Origin: Micromonospora andamanensis
GTDB lineage: Bacteria > Actinomycetota > Actinomycetes > Mycobacteriales > Micromonosporaceae
Length of the DNA stretch: 38,361 nucleotides
Assembly (NCBI RefSeq): GCF_016863495.1
Contig: NZ_BOOZ01000030.1
Location: 1-38,361, forward strand
Direction of reading: 5' to 3'
Part shown: in pieces, positions 27,198 to 34,386 of the stretch
Layout: each line of letters starts with the position of its first letter
Position numbering within the stretch: position 1 is the stretch's first letter
The notes under the pieces: generated by a model
The model's input: the letters and a program-made list of their open reading frames with translations, nothing else
What the model was told of the DNA's origin: nothing
Databases searched by the model: none
Program-made: the position numbers and the translations under genes

Positions 27198-28250
27198 ATG
27201 GGGGTCGCTGGTTCCGTCGTACCGGATCGTCCGCGCTGGCAGCGCGCCCTGCGGGTGGCCCGTCTGGCCGCCATCGGCACGGGTGCCACGGTGGCCGCCG
27301 CGGCGGCGGGGACGGGTGTGCTCCTCGGCCAGGCCCGGCAGGCCCGACGCACCATTCCGATGGCCGAGGCACCGCCACCACGCTGCGACGGCACCTACGG
27401 CGCGAAGTTCCCCGGACCCGCGATCACCATGGTCATTCTCGGCGACTCGTCGGCCGCCGGCTACGGGGTGCACCGCCGCCGTGAGACGCCCGGCGCCTTG
27501 CTGGCCACCGGCCTGTCCCGACGACTCCAGCGTCCCGTCCGGTTGCACCGCTTCGCCGTGGTGGGTGCCATCTCGGCCGCGCTGAAGTTCCAGGTCGAGG
27601 CGGCCCTGGAGTGCGACCCCGAGGTCGCTGTCATCCTCATCGGCGGCAACGACGTCACCAACCGTACGCCGCCGGCCCTGGCCGTGCGCTATCTCGTCGA
27701 GGGAGTTCGGGCGCTGCGCGCGGCCGGTGCCGAGGTGGTCGTCGGGACCTGCCCGGACCTGGGCGCGATCCGTCCCATCCAACCGCCGCTGCGCTGGTTG
27801 GCCCGCCGGTGGAGCCGGCAACTCGCCGCCGCGCAGACGATCGCTGTGGTGTCGGCCGGCGGCTGGACGGTCTCCCTCGGCGACCTGCTCGGTCCCCGGT
27901 TCGACGCCGAGCCGGGGCGGATGTTCGCCTGGGACCGGTTCCATCCCTCCGCCGACGGATACGCGGCGGCTGCCGCCGCACTGTTGCCGACGGTGCTCTC
28001 CGCGCTGGGGCACGGTGCCGAACGCAGGCCTTCGCCAACGCGCCTCGAAGGCGTACGGTCTTTGCCGAGGGCCGCGCAGGAGGCGGCTCGGCATCCGGGG
28101 ACGGAGGTCAGCGGTACGCAGGTTCGCGGCAGCGAGAGCGGTCCGGCCGGCCGTTGGGCGCAGCTACGCCGGCGAGGGCTCTTCGGTGTCGGTACGACGC
28201 CACAGCCAGCCCCCACCGTCGACTCACCCGCAGTGGAGGGATTCTCATGA
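27198..28250 (+). CDS. SGNH/GDSL hydrolase 1 (putative secreted or anchored esterase)
   Basis: The 350-aa protein starts with a basic N-terminus and a hydrophobic segment (about 18-36, a signal anchor), then has the SGNH blocks: GDSSAAGYGV (nucleophile in block I, about residue 80), a block II glycine, IGGNDV (block III) and DRFHPSADGY (block V Asp-His, about 235-245). Such enzymes are esterases or lipases. The C-terminal 90 residues after the catalytic domain are low-complexity and basic and are not part of the family fold. The gene matches the position of Rv1075c near the thiolase in mycobacteria. Its ATG follows a TAGTGT element by six bases. The stop overlaps a 19-aa mini-ORF. Confidence 0.88.
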   Translation: MGVAGSVVPDRPRWQRALRVARLAAIGTGATVAAAAAGTGVLLGQARQARRTIPMAEAPPPRCDGTYGAKFPGPAITMVILGDSSAAGYGVHRRRETPGALLATGLSRRLQRPVRLHRFAVVGAISAALKFQVEAALECDPEVAVILIGGNDVTNRTPPALAVRYLVEGVRALRAAGAEVVVGTCPDLGAIRPIQPPLRWLARRWSRQLAAAQTIAVVSAGGWTVSLGDLLGPRFDAEPGRMFAWDRFHPSADGYAAAAAALLPTVLSALGHGAERRPSPTRLEGVRSLPRAAQEAARHPGTEVSGTQVRGSESGPAGRWAQLRRRGLFGVGTTPQPAPTVDSPAVEGFS

Positions 28251-28306
28251 CCGAGCGGATCAGGGGCCGGTACGGCTCCGTCGCCGGCTTGGCGGTGGCA
28301 CCATGA
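28247..28306 (+). CDS. 19-aa bridging mini-ORF between the two SGNH genes
   Basis: The ORF MTERIRGRYGSVAGLAVAP starts at an ATG overlapping the SGNH-1 stop (ATGA) and stops at a TGA overlapping the SGNH-2 ATG (ATGA). A GGAGGG ribosome site stands 5 nt upstream. The three ORFs use three different frames. It may hand ribosomes from one esterase gene to the next, or be a relic of a frameshifted N-terminus of SGNH-2. I do not recognise it as a known family. Confidence 0.45.
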   Translation: MTERIRGRYGSVAGLAVAP

Positions 28307-29106
28307 CCGGCCTGCCTGCTGGCTCCCGGGTCGCCGTGCGGGTCGCCCGTACCGCGGCGTTCTCCCTGCTCGCTGGCGCGCTCGGCGGGGCCGCGGTGCT
28401 GGCCGGCGAGGCCGTGGTGGCCCGTAACCGCCGCTACGCCCAGCCGGAGCTCGGTCTGGCGCTGCGGGCGACAGTCGGCCGTGCCGGCGCCCCGCCGCTG
28501 CGCCTGGTGCTGCTCGGCGACTCCTCCGCCCTCGGCGTCGGTGTGGACCGTCTCGGCGACACCATCGGCGGGCAGTTGGCAGAGCTGCTCGCCGAAGGGC
28601 CGGGCGGGCGTCGGGTGCATCTGTCCAGCGTCGGCGTCTCCGGTTCGCGCTCCACCGACCTGGCCACCCAGGTCGCCCGGGCGCTGCTCGGCGAGCCACC
28701 CGACGTGGCGGTCATCCTGGTCGGGGCCAACGACGTCACGGGCATGCGTCGCCCGACCGAGGCCGCCGCCTACCTGGGTGCCGCCGTGCACCGGCTGCGG
28801 CAGGCCGGCGTCGAGGTGGTGGTCGGCACCTGCCCGGATCTCGGCGCCGTACGCGCGATCGCGTCGCCCCTGCGGCAGGTCGTCGGATGGATGGGGCGAC
28901 GCGTGGCCCTGGCGCAGACCGGTGCGGTGCTCGACGCCGGTGGGACGGTGGTCGACCTCGCCACCGAGACCGGCCCGGTGTTCCGAGCCGACGCCGGCAC
29001 CTTCTGTCACGACGGCTACCACCCCTCCGCCGACGGTTACCGGGTCTGGGCACACGCCCTGCTACCCGCGGTGATCGCCGCGGCGGCCGTCACCCCGCGC
29101 CGCTGA
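28303..29106 (+). CDS. SGNH/GDSL hydrolase 2
   Basis: The 267-aa protein is a paralogue of the preceding gene: a short N-terminal hydrophobic anchor (about 12-38), LLGDSSALGVGV (block I), VGANDVTG (block III) and the C-terminal catalytic pair in HDGYHPSADGY. The shared VEVVVGTCPDLGA.R.I stretch shows the two arose by tandem duplication. The ATG at 28303 overlaps the mini-ORF stop. Unlike copy 1 it lacks the long basic tail. Substrate unknown. Confidence 0.9.
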   Translation: MTGLPAGSRVAVRVARTAAFSLLAGALGGAAVLAGEAVVARNRRYAQPELGLALRATVGRAGAPPLRLVLLGDSSALGVGVDRLGDTIGGQLAELLAEGPGGRRVHLSSVGVSGSRSTDLATQVARALLGEPPDVAVILVGANDVTGMRRPTEAAAYLGAAVHRLRQAGVEVVVGTCPDLGAVRAIASPLRQVVGWMGRRVALAQTGAVLDAGGTVVDLATETGPVFRADAGTFCHDGYHPSADGYRVWAHALLPAVIAAAAVTPRR

Positions 29107-29208
29107 CCGGCACCTCTCCACCTGTCGTCTCTGCTCGCCTGTCGTCCGGGTGCGCAGGGTGACATTTCCCGGCCGCCGGAAAACTTCCGCTGCAAGTTAC
29201 CGGCGAGT

Positions 29209-29214
29209 TAACGT
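29209..29214 (+). promoter_or_regulatory. -10 element TAACGT for leaderless thiolase
   Basis: TAACGT ends six bases before the ATG at 29221, with no ribosome site, so the thiolase mRNA is probably leaderless. It is the same hexamer as before metB. Confidence 0.62.
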
Positions 29215-29220
29215 GACCGT

Positions 29221-30480
29221 ATGCCGATTGAGTCGTCCCGCGACGCCGTCATCGTCGCCACCGCCCGCTCCCCCATCGGCCGGGCCCACAAGGGCTCCCT
29301 ACGTGAACTCCGCCCGGACGATCTGGCCGCCACCATCGTGCGGGCGGCCCTGGACAAGGTGCCGCAGCTCGACCCGCGAGACATCGATGATCTCTATCTC
29401 GGCTGCGGCCTGCCCGGCGGCGAGCAGGGTTTCAACATGGCGCGCGTGGTGGCCGTGCTGATGGGTCTCGACGGCCTGCCCGGGGCCACCCTCACCCGCT
29501 ACTGCGCCTCCTCGTTGCAGACCACCCGGATGGCCATGCACGCGATCCGGGCCGGTGAGGGCGACGTCTTCGTCTCGGCCGGTGTCGAGATGGTCTCCCG
29601 GTACGCCCGGGGCAGCTCCGACGGCCTGCCGCCCGAGGCGCAGGCCCTGCTCGGCCGCTGGGAGAACCCCCGCTTCGCGCCGGCACGCAAGCGGTCCGAG
29701 GCCCGCGCCGAGGCCGGCGCGCCGGTCTGGACCGACCCGCGCGAGCAGGACGCCCTGCCCGACGTCTATCTGGCCATGGGGCAGACCGCCGAGAATCTCG
29801 CCCAGGTGCACGACGTGAGCCGCGCGGACATGGACGCCTTCGGCGTACGCAGCCAGAACCTGGCCGAGAAGGCGATCGTCGACGGTTTCTGGGCCCGCGA
29901 GATCACCCCGGTCACCACCCCCGACGGCACCGTGGTCAGCACCGACGACGGCCCCCGGGCCGGGGTCACCCTGGAGGCGGTCTCCGCGCTCAAGCCGGTC
30001 TTCCGTCCCGACGGCCGGATCACCGCCGGCAACTGCTGCCCGCTCAACGACGGGGCCGCGGCCGTGGTGGTGATGAGCGCCCAACGGGCCGAGGAGTTGG
30101 GCATCACCCCGCTGGCCCGGATCGTCTCCACAGGTGTCACAGCGCTGTCGCCGGAGATCATGGGTCTCGGTCCGGTGGCGGCGAGCCGGCAGGCGCTCGA
30201 ACGCGCCGGCATGACCATCGACGACGTGGACCTTGTCGAGATCAACGAGGCGTTCGCCGCCCAGGTGATCCCGTCGTACCGCCAGCTCGGCATTCCGGAG
30301 GAGAAGCTGAACGTGATGGGTGGCGCGATCGCCGTCGGTCACCCCTTCGGGATGACCGGCGCCCGGATCACCGGCACGCTGCTCAACGCCCTGCAGTGGC
30401 ACGACAAGACGATCGGCCTGGAGACCATGTGCGTCGGCGGCGGGCAGGGCATGGCGATGGTCGTCGAGCGCCTGAGCTGA
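29221..30480 (+). CDS. Thiolase (acetyl-CoA C-acyltransferase)
   Basis: The 419-aa enzyme performs the last step of fatty-acid beta-oxidation or acetoacetyl-CoA synthesis. It has the nucleophilic cysteine in TRYCASSLQTT (C95), the NEAF motif in EINEAFAAQV, the histidine motif GGAIAVGHPFGMTGAR and the second cysteine in MCVGGGQGMAMV. It corresponds in position to FadA3 (Rv1074c) next to the SGNH esterase in mycobacteria. No 3-hydroxyacyl-CoA dehydrogenase gene adjoins it, so its pathway partners are elsewhere. Confidence 0.94.
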   Translation: MPIESSRDAVIVATARSPIGRAHKGSLRELRPDDLAATIVRAALDKVPQLDPRDIDDLYLGCGLPGGEQGFNMARVVAVLMGLDGLPGATLTRYCASSLQTTRMAMHAIRAGEGDVFVSAGVEMVSRYARGSSDGLPPEAQALLGRWENPRFAPARKRSEARAEAGAPVWTDPREQDALPDVYLAMGQTAENLAQVHDVSRADMDAFGVRSQNLAEKAIVDGFWAREITPVTTPDGTVVSTDDGPRAGVTLEAVSALKPVFRPDGRITAGNCCPLNDGAAAVVVMSAQRAEELGITPLARIVSTGVTALSPEIMGLGPVAASRQALERAGMTIDDVDLVEINEAFAAQVIPSYRQLGIPEEKLNVMGGAIAVGHPFGMTGARITGTLLNALQWHDKTIGLETMCVGGGQGMAMVVERLS

Positions 30481-30517
30481 CGCCACGATCGGCACCCAGC
30501 CGATCCGTGGGCCAGGT

Positions 30518-30847
30518 CTACAGCGCCGTCCGGGTCGCGTCCACCTCGGCGGCGGCCCGGGCCAGGGCCTCCTCGCTCGGGTCTGCGGCGAGCAGGTCGG
30601 CGGTGACCACCCGGAGCTGGTCGGGTACCGCAAGATCGTTGTCGAGCCGGGGTACGGCTCGTCGTGGCTGCCCCTCCGCGTCCGCGGCGAGGTTGGCGAT
30701 CTCCTGCACCAGCCGGTGCACCAGATCCGCCCGGGACACGTTGCCTACCGACGCGGCGGCCGACCATCGTGGCTGCTGCCAGTGGCTGACCTGCCGCACC
30801 AACAACTCCACCCCCCGCACGACCTCCACCCCCTCAACCATCTCCAC
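30518..30847 (-). CDS. Conserved-looking small protein, unknown family
   Basis: The 109-aa frame has good codon bias and a compact helical look: HWQQPRWSA, LVHRLVQEIANLAADAEG, RRAVPRLDNDLAVPDQLRVV and TADLLAADPS. I do not recognise a family. The start is uncertain: GTG at 30847, ATG at 30841 and several GTG codons further in all have G-rich upstream sequence. It is convergent with the thiolase (37-nt gap) and follows Bax1 on the same strand, with a terminator and a palindrome between. Confidence 0.65.
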   Translation of the reverse strand: MEMVEGVEVVRGVELLVRQVSHWQQPRWSAAASVGNVSRADLVHRLVQEIANLAADAEGQPRRAVPRLDNDLAVPDQLRVVTADLLAADPSEEALARAAAEVDATRTAL

Positions 30848-30880
30848 CCCCGCACCCTACGCGCCCCACCCCCGACCGAT

Positions 30881-30957
30881 CGCCGATCATGCAGTTGTGG
30901 TCGTCGATTCCTCCGCATACGCCCGCCCTGTGCAGTGCCACAACTGCATGATCGGCG
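30881..30957. repeat. Perfect long palindrome with GATCATG core, downstream of the Bax1-I gene
   Basis: Perfect 20-bp arms (30881-30900 and 30938-30957) enclose a 37-nt loop. The arm begins CGCCGATCATGCAGTTGTGG. Core and layout resemble the palindrome at 25160-25220, so both may belong to one intergenic repeat family. A structural role in termination or mRNA stability is possible. Confidence 0.7.
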
Positions 30958-30979
30958 CGGAGGGGTGGGGAGAGACGAC

Positions 30980-31007
30980 GGCGCCCGCCCCGGGTGGGGC
31001 GGGCGCC
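30980..31007 (-). terminator. Hairpin terminator of the Bax1-I gene
   Basis: Perfect 12-bp GC-rich arms (30980-30991 and 30996-31007) with a GGGT loop lie 22 nt after the Bax1-I stop on the minus strand. Confidence 0.75.
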
Positions 31008-31029
31008 GGTCGGTCGTCGGGCGGCGAGG

Positions 31030-31863
31030 TCAGTCGTCGCCTTGGAAGTAGCTGAGCAGGCGCAGCATCTCGATGTAGAGCCAGATCAGGCTGACCAGGA
31101 TGCCGAAGGCGGCCACCCAGGAGTAGCGCTGCGGCAGGCCCATCCGGACGCCGTCCTCGACCTCCTTGAAGCTGAGGATGAAGCTCAGCGAGGCCACCAC
31201 GATGCAGACGATGCTGAAGCCGATGGCCAGCGGGCTGCCGTCACGCAGGCCGGTGTTGACGCCGAAGAGCGCCAGCACCAGGTTGATCAGCATGACGGCG
31301 AACAGACCCGCCATCACCGCGATCATGCCCTTGACGAACTTCGGCGTCGCCCGGATGACCCGCGCCCGGTAGAGCATGGCCATCACGAAGAAGACACCGA
31401 AGGTGGCGGTCGCCGCCTGGAGCACGATGCCGTCGTACAGCGATTCGAAGAACTTGCTCACCGCACCGACGAGGACACCCTCGACGACGGCGTACGCGAC
31501 GACGAGCGCCGGGTTCGCCATCCGGGAGAACGAGATGATCAGGCCGAGCACCAGGCCGACGATGGCCGCGCCGATCCAGGCGACGCCGAGCAGCTCGTCG
31601 GGTACCAGAGCCCACGCCGCGGCGGCGGCGACACCGACGATGGCCAGGAGGGTGACCGTCTTGACCACCACGTCGTCGATCGACATGGGGGTAACCGCCG
31701 GCGGGGCCGACGGGAAGCCCGGCGCGCCGGGGTAGCCGGCCTGCGGCGGAGCCTGCTGGGGGTAGCCGGGCTGTCCGTACGGCCCGGACGGGGCGTACCC
31801 GGCGGCCCGCTCCCGCTCGGCCGCCTGACCGAGCCGGGCGAGCACCGGGTTCGAAGTCTTCAC
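31030..31863 (-). CDS. Bax inhibitor-1/YccA family membrane protein
   Basis: The 277-aa protein has a 60-residue proline/glycine/tyrosine-rich cytosolic N-terminus and about seven transmembrane segments, beginning with MSIDDVVVKTVTLLAIVGV. It ends WLYIEMLRLLSYFQGDD, the BI-1 signature with an acidic pair near the C-terminus that acts in pH-sensitive calcium leak in characterised family members. The GTG start (VKTSNPVLARLG) follows GGGAGG at about 8 nt. Its role in bacteria is poorly defined. Confidence 0.93.
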   Translation of the reverse strand: MKTSNPVLARLGQAAERERAAGYAPSGPYGQPGYPQQAPPQAGYPGAPGFPSAPPAVTPMSIDDVVVKTVTLLAIVGVAAAAAWALVPDELLGVAWIGAAIVGLVLGLIISFSRMANPALVVAYAVVEGVLVGAVSKFFESLYDGIVLQAATATFGVFFVMAMLYRARVIRATPKFVKGMIAVMAGLFAVMLINLVLALFGVNTGLRDGSPLAIGFSIVCIVVASLSFILSFKEVEDGVRMGLPQRYSWVAAFGILVSLIWLYIEMLRLLSYFQGDD

Positions 31864-31991
31864 TGTCTGGCCTCCCTAAGGGGGTCGTGGCACGTCAACG
31901 CGCGCTACAAGAGTAAACGCCCGGCACAGCCCAGTGGTGATCGGAAGGCTGAGCGAACGCTGAGAGTGCCCGTTGGGGGGCGTGGGTGGCG

Positions 31992-32297
31992 TCACCACGA
32001 GGCTTTGCGGACCCCGGGTAGTTCGCCGCGCAGCGCCATGGCCCGGAAGCGGACCCGGGAGAGACCGAACCGGGACAGTACGCCCCGGGGCCGTCCGTCG
32101 ATCGCGTCCCGGTTGCGCAACCGTACCGGGCTGGAGTCGCGGGGCAGCCGGGCCAGGCCGCGCACCGCCTCCGCACGGTCGGCCGGGTCGGTATCCGGGT
32201 GGGCGATCACCCGCTTCAGCTCGGCTCGGCGGTCGGCATGCCGCGCGACGAGTTCGGCCCGGCGGGCCTGCCGGTTGCTCAGACTCTTCCGCGCCAT
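31992..32297 (-). CDS. rpsN: 30S ribosomal protein S14, zinc-independent paralogue
   Basis: The 101-aa protein starts ARKSLSNRQARR and ends GVLSRFGLSRVRFRAMALRGELPGVRKASW-like, the long S14 form. It has no cysteines, so it lacks the zinc-ribbon CxxC pairs of the zinc-binding form and would replace it when zinc is short. It is the last of three genes rpmB-rpmG-rpsN, separated from rpmG by 1 nt. Confidence 0.94.
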   Translation of the reverse strand: MARKSLSNRQARRAELVARHADRRAELKRVIAHPDTDPADRAEAVRGLARLPRDSSPVRLRNRDAIDGRPRGVLSRFGLSRVRFRAMALRGELPGVRKASW

Positions 32298-32298
32298 C

Positions 32299-32466
32299 TC
32301 AGCGTGCCTCGCGGAACTCGACGTGCCGGCGCACGATCGGATCGTACTTGCGCAGCGTCAGCCGATCCGGGTCGTTACGGCGGTTCTTCCTGGTCACGTA
32401 CGTGTACCCGGTGCCGGCGGTGCTGCGTAGCCGCACGATCGGGCGTACGTCGGTCTGCCGGGCCAT
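32299..32466 (-). CDS. rpmG: 50S ribosomal protein L33, zinc-independent paralogue
   Basis: The frame encodes 55 aa (MARQTDVRPIVRLRSTAGTG at the start, then TYVTRKNRRNDPDRL and ending FREAR). No cysteine is present, in contrast to the CxxC form. The ATG shares one base with the L28 stop (TGATG), so the two are translationally coupled. It is one of the zinc-sparing ribosomal paralogues. Confidence 0.93.
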   Translation of the reverse strand: MARQTDVRPIVRLRSTAGTGYTYVTRKNRRNDPDRLTLRKYDPIVRRHVEFREAR

Positions 32467-32702
32467 CAGACCGACACTCCCCGGGTACGCAGCTCCGCCA
32501 CGACCTTGTCGATGCCTTTACGGTCCACCGTCTTCAACGCCTTGGCCGTCAGGGTCAGCCGGACCCATCGGCGCTCCGAGGCCAGCCAGTAGCGGTGGCT
32601 CTGCAGATTCGGATTCCACCGACGGCGGGTGCGCCGATGGGAATGGGACACGGCGTTGCCGAAGCTCGGCTTAGCGCCGGTGACGTCACAGCGACGGGAC
32701 AC
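32466..32702 (-). CDS. rpmB: 50S ribosomal protein L28, zinc-independent paralogue
   Basis: The 78-aa protein reads MSRRCDVTGAKPSFGNAVSH then HRRTRRRWNPNLQ. Only a single cysteine remains, so the CxxC zinc motif of other L28 proteins is absent. The GTG start follows GAGGAGGA. The operon rpmB-rpmG-rpsN begins here, 34 nt after a Zur-box-like site, consistent with derepression under zinc starvation. Confidence 0.94.
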   Translation of the reverse strand: MSRRCDVTGAKPSFGNAVSHSHRRTRRRWNPNLQSHRYWLASERRWVRLTLTAKALKTVDRKGIDKVVAELRTRGVSV

Positions 32703-32735
32703 GACTCCTCCTCAGGGTTCAGCATCAGAAGTTAA

Positions 32736-32750
32736 CGATAATGATTTTCA
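32736..32750 (-). promoter_or_regulatory. Zur box of the rpmB-rpmG-rpsN operon
   Basis: The minus strand reads TGAAAATCATTATCG, 12 of 15 matches to the actinobacterial Zur palindrome TGAAAATGATTTTCA. It lies 34 nt upstream of the L28 start. Binding of zinc-loaded Zur would repress the operon. Confidence 0.75.
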
Positions 32751-32781
32751 TTCTTACACGAGCCCCGGCGTGGGGCCTCAC

Positions 32782-32812
32782 TCGACACCCTCGGCGACCG
32801 TACGCCTATAAT
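32782..32812 (+). promoter_or_regulatory. Promoter of the COG0523 gene
   Basis: TCGACA (32782-32787) and a perfect TATAAT (32807-32812) are 19 nt apart. The start would fall around 32820, inside the second Zur-like site. Confidence 0.65.
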
Positions 32813-32826
32813 GACAACCGTTTTCA
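32812..32826 (+). promoter_or_regulatory. Second Zur-box-like site, over the COG0523 promoter
   Basis: TGACAACCGTTTTCA matches the Zur palindrome at 11 of 15 positions and overlaps the last base of the -10 box and the presumed transcription start, a classic repressor position. Confidence 0.65.
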
Positions 32827-32847
32827 ACTACTGTCGAGAGGGCTGTG

Positions 32848-34134
32848 ATGTCGACGTCACCACTCGCACCGGCCGGCTGGGGCACCACGGCGGCCGGCGT
32901 CCGCCCGTCGTTGACCGTGCTCAGCGGTTTCTGGCCGGGAGCGACGTACGCAGTCGCCCGTGCCCTGCTCGCCGCCGATCCGGCGTTGCTGCTGGTCCGC
33001 CACGACCTGGCCGACGTACGCGTCGGCGGCGTGCAGCGGGTGGTCCGCGACAGTTCCGGTGTGCTGGAGGACGAGCGGATCTCGCTGGCCCACGGCTGCG
33101 TCTCCTGCACCTTGCGCCAGGACGTGCTGCCCACGCTCGCCCGGCTCGCTCGTGCGTACCCCGACCGGGATCTGATCCTGATGCTGCCGGAGGTGGTCGA
33201 GCCGGAGGCGGTCGCCGCCGCCTGCACCCACTGTCTGGTCGACGGCGCGCCGCTCACCGACCTGCTGCACGTCGACTCGTATGTGACAGTTGTCGACGCC
33301 GAGCACCTGCTCGACGGGCTCGCCAGCACCGACGACCTCAGGTCCCGCGACATCCACGCCGCCGATGACGACGACAGGTCCCTCGCCGACGTCATCGTCC
33401 GCCAACTCGAGTACGCCGACACCCTGGTGCTGTGGGGACGGTCCCCCGACGGCGACTACGACACGGGTCGGCTGGCGGTGCTGCTCGAACGGCTGACGCC
33501 CTGGGCGACACAGGTCCACGTGCGTGACGACGTCGTCGACGCGCAGGCGCTGACCCGCCAGCTACGTCGCACCCACCGGCACCGCCCCGAGACGCCCGGT
33601 GTGCTAGTACGCGGACTCGAGGGACACGTCCTCGGGGTGCACGAACCGCACCCGGACTGCGGGGTGGTCTCGGTTGACTTCCGGGCCCGCCGCCCCTTTC
33701 ACCCCCAGCGGCTGCACGACGTCCTCGAAAAGGTGAACGAAGAGGTCATCCGCTCGCGCGGGCACCTGTGGCTGGCCAGCCAACCCGAGACGATCGTCGC
33801 CTGGGACTTCGCCGGCGGCGGCCTCAGTCTCGGTTCGCTGGGTCGCTGGCTCGCCTTCCTCCCCGACGACAGGTGGGCGGAGGCGTCCGACCACCGCCGG
33901 CTCGCCGCCGCCCTCGACTGGGACCCCTACTACGGCGACCGGCACCAGCACCTCGTCTTCGTCGGTCTGGATCTCGACCCGGCCGATCTGCACCGCAGAC
34001 TCACCCGCTGCCTGCTCACCGACGCCGAACTCGCCGACGGCGAGCAGACGTGGCGCGGCTACCCCGACCCGTTCGCCGGCTGCTTCCCGCTCGCCGAACT
34101 GACGGACCACCCGACTCAAGGAGAACCCGGCTGA
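32848..34134 (+). CDS. COG0523-family protein (CobW/ZNG-like) with degenerate P-loop
   Basis: The 428-aa protein has the COG0523 layout: an N-terminal GTPase-like domain, the metal motif GCVSCTL (C84, C87; usual CxCC), EVVEPEAV, and a C-terminal CobW_C domain (about 255-410, FHPQRLHDVLEK, RGHLWLASQPE). The Walker A is lost: the stretch LTVLSGFWPGATYAVARAL holds no GKT. The ATG at 32848 follows GAGAGG. Family members deliver zinc to target enzymes. It is divergent from the zinc-sparing ribosomal genes and has a Zur-like site, so a zinc-starvation role is likely; without a P-loop the nucleotide-driven mechanism must differ. Actinobacterial relatives with similar loss are known to exist as far as I recall. 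Confidence 0.9.
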   Translation: MSTSPLAPAGWGTTAAGVRPSLTVLSGFWPGATYAVARALLAADPALLLVRHDLADVRVGGVQRVVRDSSGVLEDERISLAHGCVSCTLRQDVLPTLARLARAYPDRDLILMLPEVVEPEAVAAACTHCLVDGAPLTDLLHVDSYVTVVDAEHLLDGLASTDDLRSRDIHAADDDDRSLADVIVRQLEYADTLVLWGRSPDGDYDTGRLAVLLERLTPWATQVHVRDDVVDAQALTRQLRRTHRHRPETPGVLVRGLEGHVLGVHEPHPDCGVVSVDFRARRPFHPQRLHDVLEKVNEEVIRSRGHLWLASQPETIVAWDFAGGGLSLGSLGRWLAFLPDDRWAEASDHRRLAAALDWDPYYGDRHQHLVFVGLDLDPADLHRRLTRCLLTDAELADGEQTWRGYPDPFAGCFPLAELTDHPTQGEPG

Positions 34135-34204
34135 AATCCGGCCTCCACACGGTCGCCTACCGCGCCCGGGATGCCCGGTTGAGCTGCCCGTCGCAGGTGC
34201 CAGG

Positions 34205-34285
34205 TGCCCGGGGCGGGGGTCGAACCCGCACGCCTTGCGGCAGCCGCTTTTAAGGCGGCCGTGTCTGCCTTTCCACCACCCGGGC
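34205..34285 (-). tRNA. bldA: tRNA-Leu (anticodon UAA), bldA type
   Basis: The minus strand folds as a complete tRNA: acceptor GCCCGGG with CCCGGGC plus discriminator A, D-arm GGTGGAAAGGCAGACAC, anticodon stem GCCGC/GCGGC around the loop CTTAAAA (anticodon TAA, bases 34250-34252), a class II long variable arm, and T-arm GCGGGTTCGAACCCCCGC (with one mismatch). The 3' CCA is not encoded. It reads the rare UUA codon, which in Streptomyces makes it a developmental control point. It lies between the COG0523 gene and the membrane protein. A TACCGT at 34324-34329 is a possible -10 box. Confidence 0.95.
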
Positions 34286-34373
34286 GGGTGACACCGCCGT
34301 GCCGGTACGCACGGTGCAGTGCCACGGTAGCGGGTTCGTCGGCACTGCGGCGTCCCCCGCCGGGCACCGCCAC

Positions 34374-34379
34374 TAGGGT
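34374..34379 (+). promoter_or_regulatory. -10 element TAGGGT for the polytopic membrane protein
   Basis: TAGGGT ends seven bases before the GTG at 34387. A weak GAGG also lies in between, so the mRNA may be leaderless or have a very short leader. Confidence 0.5.
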
Positions 34380-34386
34380 CGAGGCC

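Noticed and set aside
34204..34386. N-terminal extension of the membrane protein
   Set aside because: It overlaps the tRNA-Leu gene, and the -10-like box and GTG at 34387 fit better.
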